Shown: positions 32,085-42,356 of the stretch, one piece after another
How positions within the stretch are numbered: position 1 is the stretch's first letter
Layout: each line of letters opens with the position of its first letter
Source of the DNA: Thiorhodococcus mannitoliphagus
GTDB taxonomy: Bacteria; Pseudomonadota; Gammaproteobacteria; Chromatiales; Chromatiaceae
Length of the DNA stretch: 64,000 nt
Assembly: GCF_010915725.1 (NCBI RefSeq)
Contig: NZ_JAAIJR010000020.1
Span: 1 to 64,000 of the forward strand
Direction: 5' to 3'
Made by a program: the position numbers and the translations under genes
The notes under the pieces: model-generated
Told to the model about the DNA's origin: nothing
Database searches by the model: none
Seen by the model: only the letters and a program-made list of their open reading frames with translations

Positions 32085-33470
32085 GTGGAGCAAGGCGTTT
32101 CCTTCGACCTTGATTTGATTCGTCGCTACGACCAAAGCGGTCCGCGCTATACCTCGTACCCAACTGCGGTCGAGTTCGATGAATCCTTTGATGAGGCAGC
32201 CTACAAGGCAACCTGTGCGCGCAGCAACGAGAGCGGTCGGCCGCTCTCGATCTATTTCCATATCCCCTTCTGTGACACGGTCTGTTTCTACTGCGCATGC
32301 AACAAGATCGCGACCAAGGACCGCTCTTTGGCGCAGCCGTACTTGGATCGCGTCTATCGCGAACTCGAGATGCAGTCCGCGCTCTTCGACAAGTCGCGCC
32401 AGGTCGAGCAGTTGCACTGGGGTGGTGGCACGCCAACCTTCCTGAGCAACGATCAGATGACCGAGCTGATGGAGGTAACGCGCCGTCATTTTACCTTGGC
32501 GGATGACGATGTCGGTGAATTCTCGATCGAGATCGATCCGCGTGAGGCGGACGCCGAGTCAATCAAGGTGCTGCGCCAGATCGGCTTCAACCGCATGAGT
32601 CTCGGTGTGCAGGATTTCGACGAGCGCGTGCAGACCGCCGTCAACCGTATTCAGACCGAAGAGCAGACCATGGCGGTGCTGAACGCAGCGCTGGACGAGG
32701 GCTTCCGGTCCATCAGTATCGACCTTATCTATGGCCTGCCCTTCCAGTCGGTCGAGAGCTTCGCCAAGACCCTGGATCGAGTGATCGCGGTCAATCCGCA
32801 GCGCCTGTCGATCTTCAATTACGCGCACCTGCCAGAGCGTTTCAAGCCCCAGCGCCGCATCCAGGATGCCGATCTGCCGGCGCCCGAGGTCAAGCTGGAC
32901 ATCTTGCAGGAAACCATCGCGCGTCTCGCCGACGCGGGCTATGTCTATATCGGCATGGACCACTTCGCACGTCCGGACGACGAGCTTGCGCTGGCGCAGC
33001 AGGCCGGGACCCTGTATCGCAATTTCCAGGGCTACTCGACCCACGCCGATTGCGATCTCATCGGGATCGGCGTGACCTCCATCGGTAAGGTCGACAACAC
33101 CTACGGCCAGAATCGCCGCGGCCTGGACGAATACTACGCGGACATCGACGCGGGCCGTCTGGCGGTCTACCGGGGAATCGAGCTGAACCGCGACGACCTC
33201 ATTCGCCGCGATATGATCACCCAGCTCATCTGTCACTTCGAACTCGACATGCGTGTCGCCGAGGCCAAGTGGGACATCCAGTTCGCCGACTATTTCGCGG
33301 ACAGTCTGGATAAGCTCAAGGGTATGGAAGCGGATGGCTTGGTCGAGCTGACAGCCGACAAGATCCGCATCCTGCCGCGCGGACGGCTCCTGGTGCGCAA
33401 TATCTGCATGACCTTCGACGCCTATCTGGCGTCCAAAACTGGCCCGATCGGCTTCTCCAAGGTCATCTAG
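32085..33470 (+). CDS. hemN: Oxygen-independent coproporphyrinogen III oxidase
   Basis: A radical-SAM enzyme that makes protoporphyrinogen IX without oxygen, needed for heme and, in phototrophs, bacteriochlorophyll. The 461-residue protein starts with GTG. The N-terminus RYDQSGPRYTSYPTAVEF is typical of true HemN. The cluster motif is C63-X3-C67-X2-C70 with the HemN-specific following Cys72. GGGTPTFLS marks the SAM-binding loop. The C-terminal HemN domain is complete. No clear Fnr box was found in the 221-bp spacer. Confidence 0.95.
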   Translation: MEQGVSFDLDLIRRYDQSGPRYTSYPTAVEFDESFDEAAYKATCARSNESGRPLSIYFHIPFCDTVCFYCACNKIATKDRSLAQPYLDRVYRELEMQSALFDKSRQVEQLHWGGGTPTFLSNDQMTELMEVTRRHFTLADDDVGEFSIEIDPREADAESIKVLRQIGFNRMSLGVQDFDERVQTAVNRIQTEEQTMAVLNAALDEGFRSISIDLIYGLPFQSVESFAKTLDRVIAVNPQRLSIFNYAHLPERFKPQRRIQDADLPAPEVKLDILQETIARLADAGYVYIGMDHFARPDDELALAQQAGTLYRNFQGYSTHADCDLIGIGVTSIGKVDNTYGQNRRGLDEYYADIDAGRLAVYRGIELNRDDLIRRDMITQLICHFELDMRVAEAKWDIQFADYFADSLDKLKGMEADGLVELTADKIRILPRGRLLVRNICMTFDAYLASKTGPIGFSKVI

Positions 33471-33485
33471 TCTCAGCGGCCTAGC

Positions 33486-35075
33486 ATGGGTGTTTCGCAG
33501 CCCTGCCCAAGCATCCCCGGGCGCTTTCGAGAGACGGCGTTGCGTCGCGGGGATGCGGTTTGCGTCTACAGCGACGCGGGTCACTGGTCGTTTCGCGCGC
33601 TTGATCGCGCTTCGGATGGCCTGGCCGCAGCCTTGGTCGATCAGGGTCTTGCCCCGGGAGACAGGCTCGGGCTGTTGTGTCCGAACGGCGCGGATTTCAT
33701 CCTTGCCTATCTGGGTATCCTCAAGGCCGGGGCCACGGTGGTCCCGCTGAATCTGCTGCTCAATCCCAAGGAAGTCGCCTTTATCCTCGGCGATAGCGAT
33801 GCCAAGGGGCTCATTTATCATCAAGCCTTTTCCGCCATGGCGGCAGCGGCCTTGGAGGCCCAGCCCGGTGTTGCCTTGCGCGTCTGTGTCGGCGACGCCC
33901 CGGGCACCGAGGTACTCGGCTTTGGCGAGCTAGCGGCGCATCCGGGTCCGGCACCCGAACTGGATCTGGACGCGGCCCAGGCCGTAGCCGCGGTGCTCTA
34001 TACCTCGGGGACGACGGGGCGCCCCAAGGGTGCGATGCTCACCCATGCCAATCTGCTCGCCAATGCCTCGAGCGTCGCGCGCGCCCTGGATTTTCGCGAC
34101 GACGACCGTGTCCTGGTCGTGCTCCCGATGTTCCACGCCTTCGCGGCCACGGTCGGCATGCTGACGCCGCTGCTGCATGGCTTCGGCTTGGTACCGGTCG
34201 AGCGGTTCGAGCCCAAGCTGGTCAGCCAGACAATCGCCGCTCAAGGTGCGACCGTCTTTCTCGGCGTGCCCAGCATGTTCGCGGTCCTCTTGCGCCTGGA
34301 CGCTGCCCTGGTATCGGCGTGGCGCACGCTGCGCTGCTGCGTCAGCGGAGGCGCCGCCATGCCAGAGGCTGTCATGGCGGCGTTCGAGGAGCGCTTCGGC
34401 GTGCCGGTGCTCGAAGGTGACGGTCCGACGGAGTGTGGTCCGGTGACCTGCGTCAACCCGCTTAGCGGGCCGCGCAAGCCGGGCTCCGTGGGCCTGCCCG
34501 TCCCGGATGTCGAGATGACCATCCGGGACGCGGCGGGAGCACTGCTCGGCGTCGGTGAGACTGGAGAGGTTTGCGTCCGCGGCCCGAGCATCATGAAGGG
34601 CTACCTCAATCTCCCGGAGGCGACAGCGGCGAGCTTTTTCGAAGACTGGTTTCGCACCGGCGACTTGGGCTGTCAGGACGCTGAAGGCTACTTCTATCTC
34701 GTCGACCGCCTCAAGGACCTCATTATCACCAACGGCATGAACGTCTATCCCCGGGTTCTCGAAGAGGTCCTCTACCGCCATCCCGATGTCGCCGAGGCTG
34801 CGGTCGTCGGTGACCCCGACGCACGTCACGGTGAGGTTCCGGTCGCCTACGTGACCTTGCATCCCGGTAGTACCGCGACCCCTGCGACGCTGAGGGCCTA
34901 CTGCCGCGAGCATCTCGGGAAGCATGAGATTCCGCGGCGCGTGCTCATTCGCGAGACACTTCCCAAGAGTTCCACGGGCAAGATCCTGAAGCGCGAGCTG
35001 CGTCGCTCTGGCGAGCTGGAGCGAGGTGTGCCCCTTCCTTCCGCGATCCTCTCCTCGCCGCCGCCACGCCAATGA
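33486..35075 (+). CDS. AMP-forming acyl-CoA synthetase
   Basis: A 529-residue adenylate-forming enzyme, probably a fatty-acid CoA ligase. Core motifs are the phosphate loop YTSGTTGRPKGAM near residue 173, the aromatic-site segment EGDGPTECGPV, the hinge region GDLGCQDAEGYFYLVDRLKDLI, and the catalytic lysine in LPKSSTGKILKREL near the C-terminus. It lies 15 bp after hemN and may share its transcript. Substrate chain length cannot be told. The etf and acyl-CoA dehydrogenase genes further on could use its product. Confidence 0.92.
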   Translation: MGVSQPCPSIPGRFRETALRRGDAVCVYSDAGHWSFRALDRASDGLAAALVDQGLAPGDRLGLLCPNGADFILAYLGILKAGATVVPLNLLLNPKEVAFILGDSDAKGLIYHQAFSAMAAAALEAQPGVALRVCVGDAPGTEVLGFGELAAHPGPAPELDLDAAQAVAAVLYTSGTTGRPKGAMLTHANLLANASSVARALDFRDDDRVLVVLPMFHAFAATVGMLTPLLHGFGLVPVERFEPKLVSQTIAAQGATVFLGVPSMFAVLLRLDAALVSAWRTLRCCVSGGAAMPEAVMAAFEERFGVPVLEGDGPTECGPVTCVNPLSGPRKPGSVGLPVPDVEMTIRDAAGALLGVGETGEVCVRGPSIMKGYLNLPEATAASFFEDWFRTGDLGCQDAEGYFYLVDRLKDLIITNGMNVYPRVLEEVLYRHPDVAEAAVVGDPDARHGEVPVAYVTLHPGSTATPATLRAYCREHLGKHEIPRRVLIRETLPKSSTGKILKRELRRSGELERGVPLPSAILSSPPPRQ

Positions 35076-35202
35076 CGCTTGGAGCCCTCTTGGGCAACAG
35101 GCTATACTGAACGGCTTTTGGAGGCGCGGGTGGTTGTTCGCGCCGGTTCCCCTATTCACTGTGCGGGCCGCACCATCAGGCAGCGCCTGCTGGAGAGAAT
35201 CA

Positions 35203-36513
35203 ATGCAAGTGTCGGTTGAAGCGGGCGAGGGGCTCGAGCGTCGGATGAAGGTCCATCTGCCGTTCGAGCAGATCTCCGGCGAAGTTGATAAGCGACTGCA
35301 GAAGTACGCGCGCAGCGCGCGGCTCCCAGGGTTTCGTCCGGGCAAGGTGCCCATGAAGGTCCTGCGTCAGCGTTACGGCGAGCAACTGCACCAGGAGGTG
35401 CTCGCGGACATGGTGGAGTCGAGCTTCATGGAGGCCCTCAATCAGGAGTCTCTCAAGCCCGCCGGCACCCCGCAAATCGAGCCCGACTTCGACCTCGAGG
35501 ATCAGCGTATCGGATTCACCGCGACCTTTGAGGTGATGCCGGAGTTCGAGCTGGCGTCCCTTGCAGGCCAGGTCGTAAAGCGCCCCGTGGCAGAAGTGAC
35601 GGAGGCCGACCTGGACGCCATGATCCAGCGCCTGCGCGAGCAGCGTAAGACTTGGGGTGCGGTCGAGCGAGCCGCCGAAACCGGGGATCAGATGACGATC
35701 TCCTACAGAGGTACGGTCGATGACGAGGCCTTTGAGGGCGGATCTTCCTCAGGCGTGAAGATCGAGTTGGGCGCGGGCCGGATGATTCCCGGCTTCGAGG
35801 ACGGATTGGCCGGCGCCGCTCCCGGTGAGAGCCGCACCCTGGATTTGACCTTTCCCGACCCCTATCAGGCAAAGCACCTGGCCGGCAAGGCAGTGCGCTT
35901 CGAGGTGACGGTTGATGCTGTCGCCGAGCCCGTGCTTCCGGAGGTGGATGATGACTTCCTCAAGGAGTTCGGCGTTGATGATGGTGACGTCGGGCGCTTC
36001 AGGTCAGACGTGCGGGCGAACATGGAGCGTGAATTGAAAGATCGCATCAAAGCCCGCACTAAAGAGCGCGTGATGGACGTTTTGTTGGCCTCGAACGAGA
36101 TCGCTGTTCCTTCCGCCCTGGTGCAGAAAGAGGCGAGTGCAATGGGTGAGCAAATGCGCCAGGCGATGCGTGGGGCACAAGTGCAGCTGCCGCCTGAATT
36201 CTTTACGGATGCCGCCCGTCGGCGTGTGGCCCTGGGGTTGATCTTGGGCAAGATGGTGAGCGAGAACGAGATCACGGTCGATAAGGATCGCGTGCGTCAA
36301 GCGGTCGAGGAGATGGCGTCGACCTACGAGCAGCCGCAGGAGGTCATCGATTACTACTATGGTGATCCCTCGCACCTGAGCCAGGTCGAGACCTCCGTCC
36401 TCGAGGAACAAGTCGTCGAGTTGGTCCTGAATCAGGTCGAGACAGCAGATGAACAGCTCTCCTTCGACGAACTCACGCGTTCCGAGTCCGCCAGCGAGCA
36501 GGCTTCAGCATAG
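35203..36513 (+). CDS. tig: Trigger factor
   Basis: Ribosome-bound chaperone and peptidyl-prolyl isomerase. The 436-residue product has the N-terminal ribosome-binding motif GFRPGKVPMKVLRQRYG near residue 44, the FKBP-type domain (about 150-245, with GDQMTISYRG), and the C-terminal cradle. The ATG at 35203 follows GGAGAG; a longer upstream frame has no support. The stop codon TAG coincides with the first three bases of a palindromic repeat. It heads the usual tig-clpP-clpX-lon block. Confidence 0.97.
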   Translation: MQVSVEAGEGLERRMKVHLPFEQISGEVDKRLQKYARSARLPGFRPGKVPMKVLRQRYGEQLHQEVLADMVESSFMEALNQESLKPAGTPQIEPDFDLEDQRIGFTATFEVMPEFELASLAGQVVKRPVAEVTEADLDAMIQRLREQRKTWGAVERAAETGDQMTISYRGTVDDEAFEGGSSSGVKIELGAGRMIPGFEDGLAGAAPGESRTLDLTFPDPYQAKHLAGKAVRFEVTVDAVAEPVLPEVDDDFLKEFGVDDGDVGRFRSDVRANMERELKDRIKARTKERVMDVLLASNEIAVPSALVQKEASAMGEQMRQAMRGAQVQLPPEFFTDAARRRVALGLILGKMVSENEITVDKDRVRQAVEEMASTYEQPQEVIDYYYGDPSHLSQVETSVLEEQVVELVLNQVETADEQLSFDELTRSESASEQASA

Positions 36514-36671
36514 GCGATTTCTGTCAAAGCTCATACTCGCCGACTTGCATCGAGGCCCGCCTTGCCTGTCGCACCGGCGGTCACAGGGTCCGGCCATGCA
36601 CTTGCCGGTGCTCCTGAAGGCAAGCCTCGATCCGGTGTCATCTGGTATGAGATTTTCCGACAATCGCCTTA
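36511..36671. repeat. 161-bp imperfect palindromic element between tig and clpP
   Basis: The element opens with TAGGCGAT and ends with ATCGCCTTA, and the arms pair over most of their length (for example CATCGAGGCCCGCCTTGC against GCAAGCCTCGATC-type sequence, and CAAAGCTCATAC against GTATGAGATTTTC). A shorter relative lies at 78-154. It is MITE-like, without coding capacity. The first three bases serve as the tig stop codon. Confidence 0.8.
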
Positions 36672-36731
36672 GTCGCGGGCGGTTAGCGCACTACCTTAAT
36701 CCACATCTTTTTTTGGGAAGTTGGATCATCC

Positions 36732-37376
36732 ATGACCTCATCTTCGAGTCCTAATGAATGGCAGCCGCAAGGCTTGGGGCTGGTGCCCATCGTCGTCGAG
36801 CAGACGGCCCGCGGGGAGCGCTCCTTCGATATCTACTCCCGTTTGCTCAAAGAGCGGGTGATTTTCATTGTCGGGCCGATCGAAGATCACATGGCCAACC
36901 TGGTCGTGGCGCAGCTTCTCTTTCTGGAATCGGAGAATCCAGACAAGGATGTTCATCTCTACATCAACTCTCCGGGTGGATCGGTGACGGCTGGGCTCGC
37001 AATCTATGACACCATGCAGTTCATTCGTCCCGACGTAAGCACCATGTGTATCGGCCAGGCTGCAAGCATGGGGGCGCTCCTGCTCGCTGGCGGCGCCGCG
37101 GATAAGCGTCACTGCCTACCGCATTCGCGTATGATGATCCATCAGCCGCTTGGCGGCTTTCAGGGGCAGGCGACGGATATCGACATTCACGCGCGCGAGA
37201 TCCTCTATATCCGCGATCGCCTGAATCACATTCTTTCGTCGCACACCGGTCAGCCCATTGAGAAGATCGCGGAAGATACCGACCGCGACCGCTTCATGAG
37301 CGGTGAGGATGCTCAGGCCTACGGGCTGATCGATAAGGTCATCAGCGAGCGCGGCCCGGCACCGGGCAAAGACTGA
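36732..37376 (+). CDS. clpP: ATP-dependent Clp protease proteolytic subunit
   Basis: ClpP forms the tetradecameric proteolytic chamber used by ClpX and ClpA. The 214-residue product carries the catalytic serine in [13 protein letters not shown] (Ser112), the histidine in [10 protein letters not shown] (His137), and the aspartate in the DRDRFMS segment (about 186), plus a short N-terminal propeptide. A GC-rich hairpin follows before clpX. Confidence 0.97.
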   Translation: MTSSSSPNEWQPQGLGLVPIVVEQTARGERSFDIYSRLLKERVIFIVGPIEDHMANLVVAQLLFLESENPDKDVHLYINSPGGSVTAGLAIYDTMQFIRPDVSTMCIGQAASMGALLLAGGAADKRHCLPHSRMMIHQPLGGFQGQATDIDIHAREILYIRDRLNHILSSHTGQPIEKIAEDTDRDRFMSGEDAQAYGLIDKVISERGPAPGKD

Positions 37377-37393
37377 ACTGCCCGATTCGGATC

Positions 37394-37414
37394 CCGTGGA
37401 GGCCATCTCCACGG
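37394..37414 (+). terminator. Stem-loop between clpP and clpX
   Basis: CCGTGGAG and CTCCACGG pair perfectly around a 5-base loop 18 bp after the clpP stop. There is no T-run, so it would be at most a partial terminator or an RNA stabiliser between clpP and clpX. Confidence 0.45.
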
Positions 37415-37567
37415 AATCGCCGTCTTGGGTGCATCAAAAGTGTGACGCCTGACAAAGCTTGCGTTTAACCGTCTTGCCATATATTCCCAAATGGTTATGA
37501 TTGAAATGGCCTCACTCGGGAACGCTGGAGTTGCGTGCCCTATCGACCCCCCGGAGACCTACCCCCG

Positions 37568-38842
37568 ATGAGTGGAAACAATCACGGCAAGAGCGACGAA
37601 GGCAAGCTGCTGTACTGCTCGTTCTGCGGTAAGAGCCAGCATGAGGTGCGTAAGCTCATCGCCGGCCCATCCGTATTTATCTGCGATGAGTGTGTCGAAC
37701 TCTGCAACGACATCATCCGCGAGGAGATGCAGGAAAGCGTCGGGGAAACGACCAATCATCTACCCAAGCCGCGCGAGATCAACGCGCGCCTGGACGAGTT
37801 CGTCATTGGCCAGGAGAAGGCGAAGAAGGTGCTCTCCGTCGCGGTCTACAACCACTACAAGCGGTTGGAGGTGGCAGAGGCGAAGGAAGACATCGAGATC
37901 GCCAAGAGTAATATCCTGCTGATCGGCCCCACCGGCTCCGGCAAGACGCTCTTGGCCGAGACCTTGGCGCGCTTGCTGAATGTCCCCTTCACCATCGCCG
38001 ACGCGACGACCCTAACCGAGGCCGGCTACGTTGGCGAGGATGTTGAGAACATCATCCAAAAGCTTCTCCAGAAGTGCGACTACGATGTCGAGAAGGCGCA
38101 GACAGGTATCGTCTATATCGACGAGATCGACAAGATCTCGCGCAAATCCGACAACCCATCGATCACGCGCGATGTGTCCGGCGAGGGTGTTCAGCAGGCG
38201 CTTCTCAAGCTGATCGAAGGAACAGTTGCCTCCGTGCCGCCGCAAGGTGGCCGCAAGCACCCCCAGCAAGAGTTTCTCCAAGTCGACACCTCCAACATCC
38301 TCTTCATTGTTGGCGGTGCCTTCGCTGGCCTGGACAAGGTCATCCAAAATCGCTCCCGCAAGACCGGAATCGGCTTCTCCGCCGAGGTCCATAGTCAGAG
38401 CGATGGGCGGCAAGTCAGCGAGCTGCTCAGCTCGGTCGAGCCGGAGGACTTGATTCGCTACGGCTTGATCCCGGAGTTCGTCGGCCGGCTTCCCGTGATG
38501 GCGACCCTGGAGGAACTCGACGAGGCCGCCTTGATGCTCATCCTCACCGAGCCAAAGCACGCCTTGGTCAAGCAGTACGGTCGCCTCTTCGAGATGGAAG
38601 GTGTCCAGCTTGAGATTCGCGACGATGCCTTGCGCGAGATCTCCGTTAAGGCCATGGAGCGCAAGACGGGCGCCCGCGGTCTGCGGACCATCATGGAGCA
38701 GGTGCTGCTCGACACCATGTACGATCTCCCGTCGATGGATCATGTGAGCAAGGTGGTGATCGATGCCTCGGTGATCGCTGGCGAGAACAAACCTTTCCTA
38801 ATCTATGATGGGGTCGAGAAGCAGGCCGCGTCGGCCGATTGA
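37568..38842 (+). CDS. clpX: ATP-dependent Clp protease ATP-binding subunit ClpX
   Basis: ClpX unfolds tagged substrates and feeds them to ClpP. The product is 424 residues, the same length as in Escherichia coli. It has the N-terminal zinc-binding domain (CSFCGKSQ...CDECVELC), the Walker [16 protein letters not shown] near residue 120, the Walker [10 protein letters not shown], and the C-terminal D2 domain. The ATG at 37568 is chosen over an upstream GTG because homology starts with MSGNNHG-like sequence. Confidence 0.97.
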   Translation: MSGNNHGKSDEGKLLYCSFCGKSQHEVRKLIAGPSVFICDECVELCNDIIREEMQESVGETTNHLPKPREINARLDEFVIGQEKAKKVLSVAVYNHYKRLEVAEAKEDIEIAKSNILLIGPTGSGKTLLAETLARLLNVPFTIADATTLTEAGYVGEDVENIIQKLLQKCDYDVEKAQTGIVYIDEIDKISRKSDNPSITRDVSGEGVQQALLKLIEGTVASVPPQGGRKHPQQEFLQVDTSNILFIVGGAFAGLDKVIQNRSRKTGIGFSAEVHSQSDGRQVSELLSSVEPEDLIRYGLIPEFVGRLPVMATLEELDEAALMLILTEPKHALVKQYGRLFEMEGVQLEIRDDALREISVKAMERKTGARGLRTIMEQVLLDTMYDLPSMDHVSKVVIDASVIAGENKPFLIYDGVEKQAASAD

Positions 38843-38870
38843 CCCGCCCGCTATCGGGCTGCGAGCTTTG

Positions 38871-38903
38871 CGGGGCTCCCGTTCGCAACCAACGGGAGCC
38901 CCG
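38871..38903 (+). terminator. Terminator-like hairpin after clpX
   Basis: A perfect 13-bp stem (CGGGGCTCCCGTT with its complement) closes a 7-base loop about 30 bp after the clpX stop. Only a weak T-rich stretch follows. It probably separates the clpPX and lon transcripts. Confidence 0.6.
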
Positions 38904-39044
38904 ATATTGAAGACCATCGCGCGAGCCCCGACCCTTTCATCAATCACCTTTTCGCTGGCCCTGTCTGGCCGAGCGGCCCAGGAAACCTAGGGTCGGTCGG
39001 AATCGCCGGACGCAAGGCCGCGCTCACCAACGAGAACGGGTTCC

Positions 39045-41504
39045 ATGGCGCTACAGAACACAGCTACCGGCTCCGACGAATCGACGCCACAGGAAGTGCC
39101 AGTCCTTCCGTTGCGCGATGTCGTTGTCTATCCGCATATGGTCATCCCGCTATTCGTGGGGCGTGACAAGTCGATTCGTGCCCTCGACGGGGCCATGGCG
39201 AGCGACAAGCAAATCCTCCTGATCGCTCAGAAGAGTGCCGATGTCGACGATCCCGAGGTCAAGGATCTGCACGAGATTGGCACCCTGGCCAACATCCTCC
39301 AGCTCCTCAAGCTGCCCGACGGCACTGTGAAGGTTCTGGTCGAAGGTAATCAACGGGCCCATATCGAGCGCTTTTTGACGACCGAAGAGTCCTTCACGGC
39401 GATTATCCAACCGATGAATGAGACGCTCGAGGTCGAGGAGCGTGAGCAAGAAGTGCTGATGCGCTCGGCGATGGCGCTGTTCGACCAGTACGTCAAGCTG
39501 AACAAGAAGGTGCCGCCGGAGGTCCTGACCTCGCTTGCGAGTATCGACGACGCGGGGCGCCTGGCCGACACCATGGCCGCGCACATGTCCTTGAAGCTCG
39601 ACGAGAAGCAGCGCGTGCTCGAGATTGTGGATGTGCAGGTCAGGCTTGAGCACCTGATGGGACTCATGGAGTCCGAGAACGACATCCTGCAGATGGAAAA
39701 GCGCATCCGCGGACGCGTTAAGCGTCAGATGGAGAAGAATCAGCGCGAGTACTATCTGAACGAACAGATGAAGGCGATCCAGAAGGAACTCGGAGAGCTT
39801 GAGGATGCGCCGAATGAAATCGAAGATCTTGCCAAGCGCATTGAAGACGCGGGTATGCCGCTCGAGGCGAAGAGCAAGGCCCAGGCGGAACTCAATAAGC
39901 TGAAGTTGATGTCGCCCATGTCTGCTGAGGCGACGGTGGTCCGCAACTACATCGACACGCTAGTGAGCGTGCCGTGGAAGAAGCGGACCCGGATTCGCAA
40001 TGACATCAAGGTCGCGGAGTCCGTCCTGGATAAGGATCACCACGGCCTGGAGCGGGTGAAGGAACGCATTCTGGAGTATCTGGCAGTCCAGCAGCGCGTG
40101 CGCAAACTCAAGGGTCCGATCCTCTGCTTGGTCGGGCCGCCCGGAGTGGGTAAGACCTCCCTGGGTCAATCCATCGCACGGGCAACCAACCGCAAGTTTG
40201 TGCGCATGTCGCTCGGTGGTGTGCGTGACGAGGCCGAGATCCGCGGGCATCGCAGGACCTACATCGGCGCGCTGCCCGGGAAGATCATTCAGAATCTCTC
40301 CAAGGCAGGGGCGCGCAACGCCTTCTTCCTGCTCGACGAGATCGATAAGATGGCGATGGACTTCCGTGGCGATCCCGCCTCGGCCCTGCTCGAGGTCTTG
40401 GATCCGGAGCAGAACCATACCTTCGTCGATCACTACCTGGAGGTGGATTTCGATCTCTCCGAGGTGATGTTCGTCGGTACCGCCAATACGCTCAACATTC
40501 CGCCAGCGCTCCTCGATCGCATGGAAGTGATCCGGCTCTCCGGCTACACGGAAGACGAGAAGGTCGCTATCGCCGAGCGTTACCTAGCGCCCAAGCAGAA
40601 GAAGAACAACGGTCTCAAATCGGGCGAACTCAACATTCGCGAGAGCGCGCTGCGCGACATCATTCGGCACTACACACGTGAGGCAGGTGTGCGAAATCTC
40701 GAGCGTGAGATCTCCAAGATCTGCCGCAAGGTGGTGAAAGAGGTTCTCCTCAAGAAGCGCGACACCACGACGACCGTGACCTCGAAATCGCTCGAGAAGT
40801 ATCTCGGGGTCCAGCGTTATCGATACGGTCGCGCGGATGAATTCGACCAGATCGGCCAAGTGACTGGGCTTGCCTGGACCGAGGTCGGCGGTGAACTACT
40901 GAGAATCGAGTCTGCGCTGGTTCCCGGCAAAGGCAAGTTCACCTTTACCGGGCAGCTTGGTGATGTGATGCAGGAGTCGATCCAAGCGGCGATGACGGTG
41001 GTTCGCGCCCGCGCCGAGGCCTTGGGCCTTCCGGCGGACTTCCATAACCAGTTTGACATCCACATCCACGTGCCCGAGGGCGCTACGCCCAAGGATGGCC
41101 CGAGCGCGGGCGTTGCTATGTGTACCGCGCTGGTCTCGGCGCTGACGAAGATTCCAGTGCGCTCGACCGTGGCGATGACCGGCGAGATCACACTGCGCGG
41201 CGAGGTGCTGCCGATCGGTGGCCTGAAGGAGAAACTGCTGGCGGCACATCGCGGCGGCATCGAGAGCGTCATCATTCCGCTCGAGAATGAGCGGGATCTG
41301 GTCGAGATCCCCAAGAATATCAAGCAGAATCTCAGTATCCATCCGGTGCGTTGGATTGATGAGGTGCTTGAGATCGCGCTGACGGAGCGTCCGGAGGCGG
41401 TGCCGACCAAGGTCGATGGCGAAGATCCGGTGAGTGTTGAGGACGATGCCCACGACAAGGCGTCGGAATCGAGCCGCGATCAGGCCGCAAGGCTGCATCA
41501 TTGA
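39045..41504 (+). CDS. lon: ATP-dependent protease Lon
   Basis: Lon degrades misfolded and regulatory proteins. The 819-residue product has the N-terminal substrate domain starting with [15 protein letters not shown], the AAA+ domain with [15 protein letters not shown] near residue 365, and the protease domain whose catalytic serine lies in [11 protein letters not shown] (near 686), with the partner lysine about 43 residues later. The final 40 residues are acidic and not conserved. It lies in the standard clpX-lon-hupB order. Confidence 0.97.
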   Translation: MALQNTATGSDESTPQEVPVLPLRDVVVYPHMVIPLFVGRDKSIRALDGAMASDKQILLIAQKSADVDDPEVKDLHEIGTLANILQLLKLPDGTVKVLVEGNQRAHIERFLTTEESFTAIIQPMNETLEVEEREQEVLMRSAMALFDQYVKLNKKVPPEVLTSLASIDDAGRLADTMAAHMSLKLDEKQRVLEIVDVQVRLEHLMGLMESENDILQMEKRIRGRVKRQMEKNQREYYLNEQMKAIQKELGELEDAPNEIEDLAKRIEDAGMPLEAKSKAQAELNKLKLMSPMSAEATVVRNYIDTLVSVPWKKRTRIRNDIKVAESVLDKDHHGLERVKERILEYLAVQQRVRKLKGPILCLVGPPGVGKTSLGQSIARATNRKFVRMSLGGVRDEAEIRGHRRTYIGALPGKIIQNLSKAGARNAFFLLDEIDKMAMDFRGDPASALLEVLDPEQNHTFVDHYLEVDFDLSEVMFVGTANTLNIPPALLDRMEVIRLSGYTEDEKVAIAERYLAPKQKKNNGLKSGELNIRESALRDIIRHYTREAGVRNLEREISKICRKVVKEVLLKKRDTTTTVTSKSLEKYLGVQRYRYGRADEFDQIGQVTGLAWTEVGGELLRIESALVPGKGKFTFTGQLGDVMQESIQAAMTVVRARAEALGLPADFHNQFDIHIHVPEGATPKDGPSAGVAMCTALVSALTKIPVRSTVAMTGEITLRGEVLPIGGLKEKLLAAHRGGIESVIIPLENERDLVEIPKNIKQNLSIHPVRWIDEVLEIALTERPEAVPTKVDGEDPVSVEDDAHDKASESSRDQAARLHH

Positions 41505-41828
41505 AATCCACCGCTCGGCGGCGCCGCGCCAGATTTGGCCGTCGAGTGTACGGGGTAAGGCGGGACTGCGGTTATAATCATCGCCTCGGCACAGGTCGGA
41601 ACATCGCCCTGTGCTCGGCTACAAGCCGCAACCGTCGTAGGGGGCGCGAGTCATGGTTGCTCCTGACGGTGTCTCCGTCATAGCATGCATGTCCGAACGT
41701 CGAGTCTCGGAATCGCGGTGGCTTCGCGACAAGCGCCCGGTGCGGTGCGACAATCGGAAACCGCGTGATACCGCGACATGATCGCTTACAACGAAAGCTC
41801 GTAAAGAAGGGTTCTACAGGGGAATTAG
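41505..41828. other. lon-hupB spacer with a candidate promoter
   Basis: A 324-bp spacer. A clear -10 box TATAAT lies at 41573-41578, but the -35 region is weak. A hairpin with arms GCACAGG/CCTGTGC follows shortly after. No gene is seen. In Escherichia coli hupB has several promoters in the same place. Confidence 0.45.
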
Positions 41829-42101
41829 ATGAATAAGTCGGAGATCATCGACAAAATGGCGGACGCCGCCGATATCTCGAAGTCCGCGGCGTCGCGTGCT
41901 CTGGATGCCTTCACTGACTCTATTGCAATCGCGCTCAAAGAAGGCGATACTGTGTCGCTCATCGGGTTCGGTACCTTTTCTGTGAAGGAGCGAGCCGCTC
42001 GAACTGGTCGCAATCCGCAGACGGGTGCGACGATCGAGATCAAGGCGTCAAAAACGCCTTCATTTAAGGCTGGAAAAGCCTTGAAGGACGCGGTACAATA
42101 A
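41829..42101 (+). CDS. hupB: DNA-binding protein HU, beta-type
   Basis: A 90-residue nucleoid protein that bends DNA. It has the HU signature [28 protein letters not shown] and the DNA-binding arm [32 protein letters not shown]. Position directly after lon marks it as the hupB type. The ATG follows AGGGGAATT. Two tRNA genes follow within 20 bp. Confidence 0.97.
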   Translation: MNKSEIIDKMADAADISKSAASRALDAFTDSIAIALKEGDTVSLIGFGTFSVKERAARTGRNPQTGATIEIKASKTPSFKAGKALKDAVQ

Positions 42102-42117
42102 TTGCTTCTTGCCGGAA

Positions 42118-42193
42118 GGGTGCTTAGCTCAGCTGGGAGAGCATCGCCCTTACAAGGCGAGGGTCGCAGGTTCGATCCCTGCAGCACCCACCA
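42118..42193 (+). tRNA. tRNA-Val (TAC anticodon)
   Basis: A complete 76-base tRNA including an encoded CCA. The acceptor arms GGGTGCT and AGCACCC pair, the D-loop contains AGCTCAGCTGGGAGAGC, the anticodon loop is CTTACAA with TAC, and the T-arm is GCAGGTTCGATCCCTGC. It begins 16 bases after the hupB stop and ends six bases before tRNA-Asp. Confidence 0.97.
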
Positions 42194-42199
42194 AAATTT

Positions 42200-42276
42200 G
42201 GAGCGGTAGTTCAGTTGGTTAGAATACCGGCCTGTCACGCCGGGGGTCGCGGGTTCGAGCCCCGTCCGCTCCGCCA
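42200..42276 (+). tRNA. tRNA-Asp (GTC anticodon)
   Basis: A complete 77-base tRNA with encoded CCA. Acceptor arms are GGAGCGG and CCGCTCC, the anticodon loop is CTGTCAC with GTC, and the T-arm is CGGGTTCGAGCCCCG. It is probably transcribed with tRNA-Val and ends just before a strong terminator. tRNA-Val and tRNA-Asp between hupB and ppiD is a known gammaproteobacterial arrangement. Confidence 0.97.
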
Positions 42277-42287
42277 TCTTTAAGAAG

Positions 42288-42320
42288 ACGGGGTATCCAT
42301 CGGATACCCCGTTCTTTTTT
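42288..42320 (+). terminator. Rho-independent terminator after the tRNAs
   Basis: A perfect 11-bp stem (ACGGGGTATCC with GGATACCCCGT) around a 3-base ATC loop, followed by TCTTTTTT. It should end the hupB-tRNA transcript. Confidence 0.93.
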
Positions 42321-42356
42321 GTCTATTCGTCTCACTCTTCAAACAATCGAATTGCC

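Noticed and set aside
42118-42276. Integrated element at the tRNA-Val/tRNA-Asp pair
   Set aside because: Both tRNAs are intact, no integrase or partial tRNA copy is nearby, and the flanking hupB and ppiD are in their conserved order.
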